Below the pieces are notes generated by a model that made no database searches, had not been told where the DNA came from, and was given only the letters and a program-made list of their open reading frames with translations. Below are positions 36,666 to 46,510 of a stretch of 64,000 bases of DNA, piece after piece (position 1 is the first letter of the stretch; each line of letters begins with the position of its first letter). Made by a program: the position numbers and the translations under genes. Origin of the DNA: Chitinophagaceae bacterium (GTDB lineage Bacteria > Bacteroidota > Bacteroidia > Chitinophagales > Chitinophagaceae); NCBI GenBank assembly GCA_016706055.1, contig JADJKL010000002.1, forward strand, positions 248,001-312,000, read 5' to 3'.

Positions 36666-36705
36666 ATTATAATAAGGATTGAGCACACTAATCTACCAAG
36701 TTTCA

Positions 36706-36870
36706 TTACACTTTTGCTGATCTTCCAAAAATCAACGAAAGAAGAAATAATACTATAAAAATAAAAAATAGAATTTTTGCTATGGAAGCCGCCCCGGCTG
36801 CAATACCGCCAAACCCGAATACAGCAGCAATAATAGCAACAATAAGAAATGTGACTGTCCAGCGTAACAT
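36706..36870 (-). CDS. DUF1328 small membrane protein
   Basis: 54 residues, too short for usual ORF calls. MLRWTVTFLIVAIIAAVFGFG followed by GIAAGAASIAKILF is the DUF1328 pattern (PF07043), giving two membrane helices ending in LLSLIFGRSAKV. Function unknown; homologues are small inner-membrane proteins often near stress genes. It stands 222 bp from the divergent Dps gene. The stretch 36871-37091 between them holds no gene, only A/T-rich possible promoter sequence. Confidence 0.85.
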   Translation of the reverse strand: MLRWTVTFLIVAIIAAVFGFGGIAAGAASIAKILFFIFIVLFLLSLIFGRSAKV

Positions 36871-37091
36871 AATTTTTGGTTTTAGTTAAAAAATAAGATT
36901 AAAGCATCTGTTGGTATACATTGAAAATATTATGCCAAAGTTCAAAAGTAATAAAAAGAAAAATTTGGGAAATGTGGGGATTAAAATACACTTATTGGGA
37001 AGTACCAAGATAATAAACCATTGTAGAAAATTGGAACAATAGTTGCAAAAAATGTTTTTGATATAATCATTTTTAATAAAAAAATATTAAT

Positions 37092-37565
37092 ATGAAAGCA
37101 AATATTGGAATTTCACAAAAAAACCTTTCTTTAATCGCAGGTATGTTGTCTACGATTCTTGCAGATGCAGAAGTGCTATACATGAAAACTCGAAAATTCC
37201 ATTGGAATGTATCTGGCAACAGTTTTATGGAGTTGCATAAATTATTTGAAAACCATTATAAAAAGATTGAACACTCAATTGATGAAATTGCAGAACGGAT
37301 AAACAAACTTGGATTAAAAACGCCAGGTACTATGGCAGAATTTTTAAAATCAGCTACTCTAAAAGAAGCTCCAGGTAAATATCCTACTCAAACTGATATG
37401 ATAAAAGAACTTTTGAAAGATAATGAAGCTGTTATTAAAAATCTTCGTGAAGGAATAGATGATTGCGATGAAAAATATAAAGACGTAGGGACAGCCGATT
37501 TTTTAACCGGTTTAATGCGGGAGCATGAAACGCTGGCCTGGACTTTAAGAAGATACGTTTCTTAA
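37092..37565 (+). CDS. dps: Dps-family ferritin-like DNA-protection protein
   Basis: 157 residues. The inter-subunit ferroxidase ligands are in TRKFHWNVSGNSFMELHKLF (His) and HYKKIEHSIDEIAERI (Asp/Glu), with a C-terminal MREHETLAWTLRRYVS helix. Dps oligomers bind DNA and oxidise Fe(II) with hydrogen peroxide, protecting against oxidative and starvation damage. It is followed after 12 bp by an FAD oxidoreductase on the same strand and faces DUF1328/YtxH across the intergenic region. Confidence 0.92.
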   Translation: MKANIGISQKNLSLIAGMLSTILADAEVLYMKTRKFHWNVSGNSFMELHKLFENHYKKIEHSIDEIAERINKLGLKTPGTMAEFLKSATLKEAPGKYPTQTDMIKELLKDNEAVIKNLREGIDDCDEKYKDVGTADFLTGLMREHETLAWTLRRYVS

Positions 37566-37577
37566 AATAAAGCATTT

Positions 37578-38777
37578 ATGGATTTGAAATCTGGTCTGCC
37601 TTTTTTCAAGAGCGGCCTTGTAGCAGATTACCCCAAATTAGAACATGATATCAAGACAGATGTGATAATAATTGGTGGAGGTATTTCTGGTGCTTTGGCT
37701 GCTTATTATTTAATTAAAAACAACATTCCCTGTGTTGTGGTTGATGCTCGTACTATTGGCCTCGGAAGTACGGCTGCAAGTACTTCTTTATTGCAGTATG
37801 AAATAGATACACCATTGCATAAACTAATTAATTTTGTGGGAACAAAAAATGCTGTAAAAAGCTACTGGCTTTGTGCTCAAGCAATAGATAAATTAAATCA
37901 AATAAGAAAAGAGATTAAGTTTACCAACTTTGAAACCAAACAAAGTCTTTATTATGCTGCAACTAAAAAAGATGTTGCTGAACTAGAAACGGAATACCGT
38001 ATAAGAAAACAACATGGTTTTAAAGTAAGCTTGCTAAAAGAAGATGCAGTATTTAAAAAAATAGGTCTTCATGCACCTGCTGCTATCTTATCTGCCAAAG
38101 CTGCACAAACCGATGCTTATCTGTTTACACATTCTCTTCTCCAGTATAATATAAAAAAAGGATTGATGGTATTTGACCGCACTCCAATAACAGATATCAG
38201 ACATAGTACAAAAACAGTGAAGCTGACGACAGAAAATGGCAAAACCCTACAAGCAAAAAAAATCATTTATGCAACCGGATATGAAACTGTAAATTATATT
38301 GACAAAAAGATTTTAAAACTCCAATCCACTTATGCTATTGCCAGCGAGATATTGAGTACTCCAAAACCTTTTTGGAAGAATGACATGCTGATATGGAATA
38401 CGGCCAATCCATACTTATATATTCGAACAACAGAAGACAACAGAATAATTGTAGGCGGACGGGATGAAAATTTCTATTCACCAGGCAGAAGAGACAAACT
38501 TCTCAAGAAAAAAACAAAACAATTAAGTAAAGATTTCCTAAAACTGTTTCCAGACATCAACTTTACTCCCGAATTTAGCTGGACAGGCACTTTTGGTTCT
38601 ACTAAAGATGGTTTACCATTTATTGGCACCTATAACAAATTACCAAATAGCTATTTTGCACTCGGTTTTGGCGGTAATGGCATTACTTTTAGTTTAATTG
38701 CCGCTGAAATAATAGCAGGCTGCCTAATGGGTAAAAAAAATAAAGACGCAGCCATTTTTTCGTTTGACAGGTTATAG
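37578..38777 (+). CDS. FAD-dependent oxidoreductase (DAO / glycine oxidase-like)
   Basis: 399 residues. The dinucleotide motif DVIIIGGGISGALAAYYLIK begins near residue 28 and a C-terminal GLPFIGTYNKLPNSYFALGFGGNGITFS closes the FAD site, as in the DAO family (PF01266). Relatives with this N terminus often carry a Rieske domain; none is present here. Substrate unknown. Probably co-transcribed with dps (12-bp gap). Confidence 0.82.
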   Translation: MDLKSGLPFFKSGLVADYPKLEHDIKTDVIIIGGGISGALAAYYLIKNNIPCVVVDARTIGLGSTAASTSLLQYEIDTPLHKLINFVGTKNAVKSYWLCAQAIDKLNQIRKEIKFTNFETKQSLYYAATKKDVAELETEYRIRKQHGFKVSLLKEDAVFKKIGLHAPAAILSAKAAQTDAYLFTHSLLQYNIKKGLMVFDRTPITDIRHSTKTVKLTTENGKTLQAKKIIYATGYETVNYIDKKILKLQSTYAIASEILSTPKPFWKNDMLIWNTANPYLYIRTTEDNRIIVGGRDENFYSPGRRDKLLKKKTKQLSKDFLKLFPDINFTPEFSWTGTFGSTKDGLPFIGTYNKLPNSYFALGFGGNGITFSLIAAEIIAGCLMGKKNKDAAIFSFDRL

Positions 38778-38793
38778 CTAATTTAAAGAAAGT

Positions 38794-40214
38794 ATGGACA
38801 CCCTTATAAAAAAGACAATACAAGAAAAAGAATTCTGAATGGATATATCCTCGCTTTTTTGCTTCTTTTATTATCTTATTTACTAACTTTTTATACTAAC
38901 AGGCAGTTATCCAACCAGATAAAAAGTATAGATCGTACTAACACTATTATTAATAACCTTGAAAAGATGCTGTCTGTAGTAAAGGATGCTGAAACAGGTG
39001 TAAGAGGCTACGTTATTACCAAGCGGCTTGATTTTCTTTCTCCTTATCAAGGCAGCCAGCATAAAACAGATTCATTACATAATCTTATAGCCTTACTGAC
39101 CCGTGATAATGCTGGACAACACGAAAAAGTTATGCGGTTGAAAGAAGATATTGATAAGCGATTTGAAATTTTAAATTTTGCAGTCACTAATTTTAATTCA
39201 AACAATAAAGAACTTACAGATACGCTTAAAAAACTTCAATCTGAAGTTAAAAATGTAATGGATAAGATACGCACAAGTGTTTTTACGTTGCAACAGAATG
39301 AAAACGCATCGCTGATTGAAAGAGAGGAGAAAATACAAACCACAATTAACACAATGAACATAATTGTCATTACATCTCTTGTGCTGGCAATTGCATTGGT
39401 TATTTTTGGAGTTATCACTTTTTTCAAACAAAATAACGAAAGAAAAAAAGGACTCCTGAGAATAAAAAACTATCAGATTGAATTAGATAATAGGATTAAA
39501 GAATTAAACAAGGCTAACGAAGAATTAATACAGATGCGTAGTATTGAAAAATTTGCAGCCACAGGCCGCATAGCCAGAACTATAGCTCATGAAGTAAGAA
39601 ATCCACTTACTAATATTAACCTTGCTGCTGATCAGCTAAAAGCAGAAATAACACCCGATGATGAAAATGCCCGATTTCTTTTTGACATGATACACCGGAA
39701 TAGTAACCGTATCAATCTTTTAATTTCCGACCTGCTTAATTCTACCAAATTTTCTGATCTTAACTATGAAAAAGTATCAATCAACACCCTTTTAGATGAA
39801 GCACTAGAAGAAGCGAAGGATCGAGTAATATTAAATAATACCAAAGTTGTAAAAAAATACAGCACAGATATATGTGAAGTTTCTGTAGACAAAACAAAGA
39901 TAAAAATAGCCTTGTTAAATATTATAATAAATGCTATAGAAGCCATGGAGAATGCGAAAAATGCAACTCTGCTATTGGAAACAAGAGGTGAAAATAATAA
40001 ATGCTATGTAGTGATAAGTGATGTTGGAACAGGTATGGATAAAGATTCTATTTCACGACTGTTCGAACCTTATTTTACAAACAAACTTAAAGGGAACGGA
40101 TTAGGCTTAACGAACACACAGAATATTATTTTAAATCATAAAGGTGACATACAGGTAAAAAGCGAAGAGGGAAAAGGAACAACTTTTACAATTATTCTTA
40201 ATTTTGCGACTTGA
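38794..40214 (+). CDS. CHASE3 sensor histidine kinase (one frameshift)
   Basis: About 473 residues restored. The start ATG 38794 (MDTLIKK) is followed by a run of six A at 38808-38813; adding one A continues as DNTRKRILNGYILAF into the first membrane helix. Without that, only a TTG start inside the helix remains. CHASE3 (NTIINNLEKMLSVVKDAETGVRGYVIT) spans about 50-185, a second helix follows, then a HisKA box FAATGRIARTIAHEVRNPLTNI (His in the H-box) and HATPase motifs (NIIINAIEAM, DVGTGMD, GNGLGLTNTQNI). It likely phosphorylates one or both nearby receivers. Confidence 0.87.
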
Positions 40215-40262
40215 GTTTTCAATTAACTGTAGAATAGTTTCTACAATTTGTGGCAAGAATCT

Positions 40263-40652
40263 CTAATTTCTAGAGCTGGCATTTATCAGTAAATCAACAA
40301 CATTATTAATTTCTGTTAGTGTAAAAGGCTTTGAAAGAAAATAATTTGCCCCATTACTATAAGCTTTGGTTCTTTCTTGAGGGCTATCATGTGCAGTAAT
40401 CATCACAACTTTCATATTAGGATATTTCGTTTTCACTTTGGTTATAAAATTAATCCCAAGTCCATCAGGTAAATGATTGTCTAATAGCAAGATAGAAGGG
40501 TTTTCTTCTTCAATTATTTTTTCAGCATCGCTCAATGTATGCGTAACAGATGTAGTAATATTGCGTTTAATAAGACTACGGCTTATAAAATAACAAATAT
40601 CTACTTCGTCATCCACAATAAGAACTTTAATAAGAGGGCTATTATCTTTCAT
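40263..40652 (-). CDS. Single-domain response regulator receiver
   Basis: 129 residues from ATG 40652 (MKDNSPLIKVLIVDDE); an upstream ATG would add seven residues. The receiver fold is complete: acidic pair VDDEVD, phospho-acceptor Asp in ILLLDNHLPDG, Thr in VMITAHDS and Lys in YFLSKPFTLTE. There is no output domain, as in CheY-like phospho-relays. It is encoded opposite to and between the histidine kinase and the sigma-54 activator, so it may compete for or modulate that pathway. Confidence 0.88.
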   Translation of the reverse strand: MKDNSPLIKVLIVDDEVDICYFISRSLIKRNITTSVTHTLSDAEKIIEEENPSILLLDNHLPDGLGINFITKVKTKYPNMKVVMITAHDSPQERTKAYSNGANYFLSKPFTLTEINNVVDLLINASSRN

Positions 40653-40827
40653 TATATATTTAACGATGTTCAATTTGATATAGTATAAAACAAAATTATT
40701 GCCAGTTTGCTCAATTACATTTAAAGTTATAAACAGGCATTTATTTTGTAACCAGAATGAAAGTTTTCTTAAAACAAATTTTCCAAATCATCTTAAATTT
40801 ATTTTAAATTTATATCAAACCAAGCTA

Positions 40828-42263
40828 ATGAAAAAAATTCTGATAATAGATGATGACCTGGATATGTGTAAACTACTTAGCCACTACTTACAACGTAAAG
40901 GCTTTGAAACAGATATAGCCCATACAGGAAGCAAAGGATTGGCAAAAGTCAAAGACGGGGCCTTTGATATGATCTTATGCGATTTTCGTTTGGGCGATAT
41001 GAATGGCAAAGAAGTCTTACAGGAAATAAAAAAAATAAATTCAGCGATTATTGTAATAATAATAACTGGTTATTCCGATGTAAAAATGGCAGTAGAGATT
41101 ATAAGACATGGCGGCTTCGATTATATAACCAAACCACTCATACCCGAAGAAGTAATGAATGTTATACACCGTGCATTTGAAGAACTGGACGAAATTAAAG
41201 AACTAAAGCAAGATTTTACAAACAATACAAAAGCTAAAAGCAAAGAATCTATTTCAAAAGATCAATTTTTAGTAGGAACCTCTCCACGAACTGTAGAATT
41301 ATATAAACAAGTTGATTTAGTTGCACCTACAGATTATAGTGTAATAATTTATGGTGAAAGCGGGACTGGAAAAGAAGTTATTGCAAAAACTATTCATCAA
41401 AAAAGCAATAGAAATAAAAACCCTTTTCTGCCGGTAGATTGCGGCACATTATCAAGAGAATTAGCTGCCAGTGAATTATTCGGACATGTAAAAGGCTCCT
41501 TCACTGGAGCATTCGCAGACAAAGAAGGATATTTTGAAGCAGCGAATGGTGGTACATTGTTTCTTGATGAAATAGCAAATTTGCCCATTGATGTGCAAAC
41601 AACTTTACTAAGAGTAATACAAGAAAGGAAATTTAAAAGAGTTGGTAGTAACAAAGATATTATAGCAGATGTTAGGATTATTGTTGCTTCAAATGAAAAT
41701 CTACGAGAAGCCTGTCAAAAAGGAAAATTCAGAGAAGATTTATACCATCGTTTCAATGAATTTTCTATTTCAATACCTCCTCTACGAGAACGGAAGGATG
41801 ACATAAAACTGTTTGCAGACTTTTTTCTGAAAAAGTATCGAAAGAGTTAAATAAAAATTTAGAGAAATTTGATGATGAAGTGGCTCAACTTTTTCATGAA
41901 TATAACTGGCCTGGAAATTTGCGGGAAATAAAAAATGTAATCCGAAGAGCAGGTTTATTATCCTCCTCTGGTGTAATAACTGCTAATACTTTACCATGGG
42001 AAATTATTGGCAACCCAGATGGGGTAAATAAAACGGTATCAGAATTAAAAAGAAAAGAGTCCATAATGAATGATGCAGAAAATCAAAGACCTGTTGATTT
42101 GAAAGATGCTGCCAGCCAGGCAGAATATGAAACAATAATGAAAGTTTTAAAAGAAGTAAAATTTAATAAAACAAAAGCGGCAGAAGTGTTAAAAATAGAT
42201 CGAAAAACTCTTTATAATAAAATCAGAAATTATGAAGAGTTAAATTCTTTTAAAGAAGCATAA
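40828..42263 (+). CDS. Sigma-54-dependent response regulator, NtrC family (one frameshift)
   Basis: 478 residues restored. Start ATG 40828 (MKKILIIDDDLD). Receiver with Asp in MILCDFRLGD; AAA+ domain with Walker A YGESGTGKEV, sigma-54 contact loop GSFTGAF (usually GAFTGA), Walker B GGTLFLDEIANLP and arginine finger region FREDLYHRFNEF. A Fis-type helix-turn-helix ends the protein (NKTKAAEVLKIDRKTLYNKI). The frame breaks in five A at 41830-41834: adding one joins FFLKK to VSKELNKNLEKF. It activates sigma-54 promoters, likely under the CHASE3 kinase upstream. Confidence 0.92.
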
Positions 42264-42289
42264 AGTAACAAGCTATCAATTTCATATTC

Positions 42290-42316
42290 AAAGGGCCGTT
42301 TTTTATATGGCTCTTT
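42290..42316 (+). terminator. Terminator after the sigma-54 activator
   Basis: AAAGGGCC (42290-42297) pairs with GGCTCTTT (42309-42316) through one G-U wobble, followed by T residues, 27 bp after the stop codon. Confidence 0.6.
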
Positions 42317-42405
42317 TTAAATTTCCCTATTATTATTATTGTTATATTAAAAACACTACGGCACAAGAGTTGCATTAAATAAATACATAACTAAAAAAAA
42401 TAAAT

Positions 42406-42753
42406 ATGACACCTTCTGCTCCCATGACCACACTTGTTTCAGTGCTGGAAAAATTGCGTAAAAAAAATCAGGATATAGAATTTACTATGACGGAAGAAGG
42501 ATTTTCTGCCGGTAAAAATAAATTTTACAATCCTGAACAACTTACAATAATAAAAACCTATCGTTTTGAAGGTGACTCAGATCCGGCAGATTCTACTATT
42601 TTATATCTTATTGAAGCTAAAGATGGCCTTATAGGATACAGTATAGATGCTTATGGAGCTTACTCAAATCATGAGCCGTCTTATGACGACTTTATAAAAA
42701 AAATAAAAGTAGAAGACCGGGATGAACAAATACTTTTTAATGAAAATGAATAA
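42406..42753 (+). CDS. Small conserved protein (family misnamed phosphoribosylpyrophosphate synthetase)
   Basis: 115 residues, no signal peptide. The pattern YNPEQLTIIKTYRFEGDSDP followed by ADSTILYLIEAKDGLIGYSIDAYGAYSNH belongs to a short Bacteroidota family often labelled phosphoribosylpyrophosphate synthetase in databases, although it has neither the length nor the PRPP-binding motif of that enzyme. True function unknown. It stands alone between the regulator and the tRNA gene. Confidence 0.75.
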   Translation: MTPSAPMTTLVSVLEKLRKKNQDIEFTMTEEGFSAGKNKFYNPEQLTIIKTYRFEGDSDPADSTILYLIEAKDGLIGYSIDAYGAYSNHEPSYDDFIKKIKVEDRDEQILFNENE

Positions 42754-42831
42754 TCATTAAACCTTAATGAAAAAATATTGATCTGATTCAAAAAATTACT
42801 GAAACGGGAATAAACCAATAATCCAAATAAA

Positions 42832-42856
42832 AAAGGCCAACAAAATGTTGACCTTT
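42832..42856 (-). terminator. Terminator of the tRNA-Arg gene
   Basis: AAAGG-C-CAACA pairs with TGTTG-A-CCTTT across a 3-nt loop, with a T-run on the minus strand, starting 8 bp past the tRNA 3' end. Confidence 0.65.
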
Positions 42857-42863
42857 ACTCTTG

Positions 42864-42937
42864 TGACCTCGATAGGATTCAAACCTATAACCTTCTGATC
42901 CGTAGTCAGATGCTCTATTCAATTGAGCTACGAAGCC
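42864..42937 (-). tRNA. tRNA-Arg (anticodon ACG)
   Basis: A 74-nt cloverleaf on the minus strand: acceptor GGCTTCG with CGAGGTC (two G-U pairs), D arm with GTAGCTCAATTGAATAGAGC, anticodon stem TCTGA/TCAGA around loop CTACGGA giving anticodon ACG, and T arm with GGTTTGAATCC. The CCA end is not encoded. ACG is the inosine-modified arginine tRNA reading CGN codons. Confidence 0.95.
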
Positions 42938-42990
42938 AAACTGACGGCAAATATACAGCAAAATAAAATAATGGAAAAGAGTAAATGGAA

Positions 42991-45900
42991 TTATCGTTTT
43001 CGCCAATCGGGAACATATTTATCCAGCAAATTCTGATAATCTTTAAGGTTCTGTAGGTCGATTAAGTCCGGGTCGCTAAACAGGGCATCTTTATTCTTAT
43101 ACCCCTTTTCATACGCCAATGTTAGATATGCAATTGCCAGATCTGGCTTTTTATTTAATACATAGCTACATGCCACACGGAAATAAGTCCTTCCTCTTGT
43201 AGGTTCTAATTGTATCGCTTTTAGGAAACAGACTATTGCTGAATCATATTTTGCGCTAGCATGAAAAGCCAAGCCAAGATTTATAGTAGCATTTTCATAC
43301 TTCGGATCAAGATTTACAGCTTGTCTGCAATAAACAATTGCAGAATCAAACCGTTCCAATTGAATAAAGGCAACACCAATATTGCTATAGGCAACAGCAT
43401 TTGTATTGTCAAGCTCAATCGCTTTCTTAAAATACACAATAGAAGAATCATATATTTTGAGATCGTCCAGATAGCTGCCTATATTAAAATAGGACTGGGC
43501 AGTTACATCTTTGCCGGAAAAAATCTGCTTTTTGTAATAAAACATAGCCGAATCATAGAGTTTCAATTGCCGAAACACCCCAGCCATATTTGACCAGTAA
43601 ATCGGGTTTACCGGATCAATTTGCATGGCCCTTTGAATATATATTTTTGCAGAATCATTCCGTTTCAATCCCTGCATAGCTAAGCCCATATTATTACACA
43701 ACTGTGAGTTGTCGGGATCTTTATCTAGTGCTAACCTGTAATATTTTCTGGCAGAATCATATCTTTTCTGATCTAGAAAGACAGTACCCATTTCATTAAA
43801 GTAAGAAATACTACCCGGCTCTATAAGTGTAGAACCTTTTATAAAGTTTGCTATTGAATCAAGTTGATTCAATTCTCTGTATATTTTTATAAGATTTTTT
43901 GAAGCAGGTTTGTAATCCGACCTCACTTTCAATGCCCGTTTAAAATATTGCTTAGCAGAATCATAATTTTTTTCCTGTCCATATATAACGCCAAGGTTAT
44001 TTAAAATAGAAGGATTACCAGGTTCCATTTTTACTGCCTGTTGGAAATAATAGTACGTAGAATCCTCTTTCTTTTGTTGCTTATATACCAACCCGATATT
44101 GAGATAAGCAAAAGCAGAATAAGGATTAGCAGTTAAGGCACGGCGATAATAATAAATAGCAGAATCCAGTTGGTTTAGCTCAAAACTTAATTTCCCTAAA
44201 TTATTAAATGATTCTTCGTAAGATGGATCAATAGTACCGGCGAGTCGATAATAAACTTTTGCAGAATCATATTGCTTTAAGCTTCTGTAAAAATCACCTA
44301 TATATATATTGACTATAGATTTATCCTGATAGTTTTCGAAAGCCTTGGAATAATAAATTCTGGCCGAATCAAGCTGGTTGATTTCAAAAAATGTTTTAGC
44401 TAACCCATTATATGCATTGATGAATTTTGGACTAGCCGCAATACTTCGTTTAAAGTAGGTAATTGCCTTGTCATAATTCTTCTTTGTAAAGTTTACCCAG
44501 CCAATATTATTGCTTGCATAAGGATTGGAAGGTTCTATTTGTAAGGCTTTTTCGTAATAAGCAACCGCAGAATCGCCTTTTGATAAGGAATAATAATAAT
44601 GTCCCAGATCTACATAAGCGTCTGCGTTTTCAGCATTTAATTCAATTGCTTTTCGATAGTATTTGATTGCTGAATCTGGCTTGCTCAATGTCTTATATGC
44701 AAAAGCCAAAGTGACATAAGGATATCGCCATTTCGGTGCCGTTGCAATTGCCCTGTAAGCATAATAGATAGCACTGTCCATTCTGTTATTATCCAAATGC
44801 AATGAGGATAAGGTATGCATCACATAAGCCGCACTTTTCTCACTGTTTTTTGCAGAATAAGCATATTGAAATGCTTGCTTAATATCTACCTGTCTTCTTC
44901 CAAAGCCAAAATAGCCCCGAGCCTTAAAAAAGTACATTCTGCCTTGTAATGACTTAGCAAAAGTTGGATCGTCCGGCATAATGAAACTAATGGCTCTTTC
45001 AAGCATATTACCCACTTCATAAGATTCCTGTCTTGCCACTTTTTCCATTCTATCGAAACTGGTGTTGATTTCGTCTGTTTTTTCTTCCACATCAATCTGG
45101 GCTCTCAGTTTTTGAATGGAGACAGGGTCTTTACAGTCTAGATACAGGTTAATCTTGTTTTGTGCAAAGTTGATGAACTCCACAGCCAAAGTTGATTGTG
45201 CATCGATAGTATAAGAATTCTCCGGAAATTTTCTGGCCATCAAATCATAATAATATTCAGCAGAATTTTTTCCCGTTAATCTGCTTTCTTTAACGGCTGA
45301 ATTAAATAAGTTATATGACTCAATTACTAACGTATCGGCTAGTGAAAAAGAATACTTTTTACCTTTTCCAGGAATGAAAGAATTACCGCCTCTTGATTGT
45401 TGAATTTTAAGTTCCTGCCATTTTTTTAAATATGCCGGATCCACAATGCTTACCACCTTGCTACTGTTTTCGGAGCAACAGAAGTATGGATCCTGCTTAC
45501 GCTTAAACCGCTGTTGCGCCACAGTTGGAACATTTTTTTCAACGTATTTCTGAATTTCTTCTACTGTTATTTTATTATTCTTATCTCCTCCATCTGTGTC
45601 AGCCAATCCATTAAGGCCATCTACCAGATAATAAGTAAATAGGCCATGTCCATTACCAATTGATGCATCTTCAAGTGACTCCTGTCCCGCCCCAGTAGCC
45701 AACATAATAATTTCACCTGCTTTTTTTTCAGAAATAGCCGTGTTAAAAAACCCCTGACCTTCTGCTCCACCAGGTAATTCATTAGAACGACAGGCATCCA
45801 TAATAAGATAAACCTCTACTCCTTTTGCTGCTTCCCTCTGAATTTTGACTTTTACATCATACATTCTTATAGCGCCACTTACAAGATAATTATTTTTATC

Positions 45901-46326
45901 CCCGGCAGGATTGCAATCGTATGCCAAATAAAAAAACTGATCTTCATCTATAGCGTCCCCATGTCCGGCGAGGTAAATAAATAGCCTGTCTCCGGCTTGT
46001 AATTTTTTTACTTTAAGCCAGGCAAAACCCTTTTGATAAAAATTGCCAAGTGTAGCGTTATCATTCAATAAAATATAAATATCCTCGTCTTTTAAACTTC
46101 CTCCTGCAGGTGATTTTAGAAAATCTTTGAACATTTCAGCATCTTTATCAGCATAGGCCAATGGACGTACGTATTGATAAGTTGAAATTCCCATGATCAT
46201 TGCAAAAGTCTGAGGGCCTTTTATTGTAGTATCTCTGGGGGTTGGCGGAGACTGAGCCATGCATTGGTTTATACATAAAAACCAAAACAAAAGGATAAGA
46301 TTGATTATGGGAAAAAATTTTCGCAT
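42991..46326 (-). CDS. Exported caspase-like (C14) protease with long TPR array
   Basis: 1111 residues with a signal peptide (ending near NQCMAQ), so the protein enters the periplasm. Residues about 38-280 form a caspase/metacaspase domain (PF00656): catalytic His in YLAGHGDAID, catalytic Cys in LIMDACRSNELPGG and a third family segment GHGLFTYYLVDGL. A helical linker follows, then 17 tetratricopeptide units from about residue 490 to 1070, each with a DSA..YY core (for example LDSAIYYYRRAL). It is divergent from a CHASE2 sensor and a FecR-like protein. Probable role: protease or scaffold controlled by an envelope signal (inference). Confidence 0.9.
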   Translation of the reverse strand: MRKFFPIINLILLFWFLCINQCMAQSPPTPRDTTIKGPQTFAMIMGISTYQYVRPLAYADKDAEMFKDFLKSPAGGSLKDEDIYILLNDNATLGNFYQKGFAWLKVKKLQAGDRLFIYLAGHGDAIDEDQFFYLAYDCNPAGDKNNYLVSGAIRMYDVKVKIQREAAKGVEVYLIMDACRSNELPGGAEGQGFFNTAISEKKAGEIIMLATGAGQESLEDASIGNGHGLFTYYLVDGLNGLADTDGGDKNNKITVEEIQKYVEKNVPTVAQQRFKRKQDPYFCCSENSSKVVSIVDPAYLKKWQELKIQQSRGGNSFIPGKGKKYSFSLADTLVIESYNLFNSAVKESRLTGKNSAEYYYDLMARKFPENSYTIDAQSTLAVEFINFAQNKINLYLDCKDPVSIQKLRAQIDVEEKTDEINTSFDRMEKVARQESYEVGNMLERAISFIMPDDPTFAKSLQGRMYFFKARGYFGFGRRQVDIKQAFQYAYSAKNSEKSAAYVMHTLSSLHLDNNRMDSAIYYAYRAIATAPKWRYPYVTLAFAYKTLSKPDSAIKYYRKAIELNAENADAYVDLGHYYYSLSKGDSAVAYYEKALQIEPSNPYASNNIGWVNFTKKNYDKAITYFKRSIAASPKFINAYNGLAKTFFEINQLDSARIYYSKAFENYQDKSIVNIYIGDFYRSLKQYDSAKVYYRLAGTIDPSYEESFNNLGKLSFELNQLDSAIYYYRRALTANPYSAFAYLNIGLVYKQQKKEDSTYYYFQQAVKMEPGNPSILNNLGVIYGQEKNYDSAKQYFKRALKVRSDYKPASKNLIKIYRELNQLDSIANFIKGSTLIEPGSISYFNEMGTVFLDQKRYDSARKYYRLALDKDPDNSQLCNNMGLAMQGLKRNDSAKIYIQRAMQIDPVNPIYWSNMAGVFRQLKLYDSAMFYYKKQIFSGKDVTAQSYFNIGSYLDDLKIYDSSIVYFKKAIELDNTNAVAYSNIGVAFIQLERFDSAIVYCRQAVNLDPKYENATINLGLAFHASAKYDSAIVCFLKAIQLEPTRGRTYFRVACSYVLNKKPDLAIAYLTLAYEKGYKNKDALFSDPDLIDLQNLKDYQNLLDKYVPDWRKR

Positions 46327-46510
46327 AAATTCGACTAACTAAATTACGGATTTACAAGGGAATATCACTATCTCCATTACTAAATACTGCTTAAATTCGA
46401 CTTTTAGGCATTCAACAGAAGATTGCGTTAAAGTCCCGCTTAGTTGCAACCATGAAAAGTCTTATAATATCATTGTATTAATCACAAAAAATTAGAAACA
46501 ACCAACTGTG

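Noticed and set aside
42406..42753. Naming the 115-residue protein as a true PRPP synthetase
   Set aside because: It is a third of the needed length and lacks the PRPP-binding motif; the database name for this family appears wrong.
43200..44900. Periodic repeats of about 100 bp that look CRISPR-like
   Set aside because: They are the coding repeats of the 17 TPR units (34 codons each), with no constant repeat or spacer structure.
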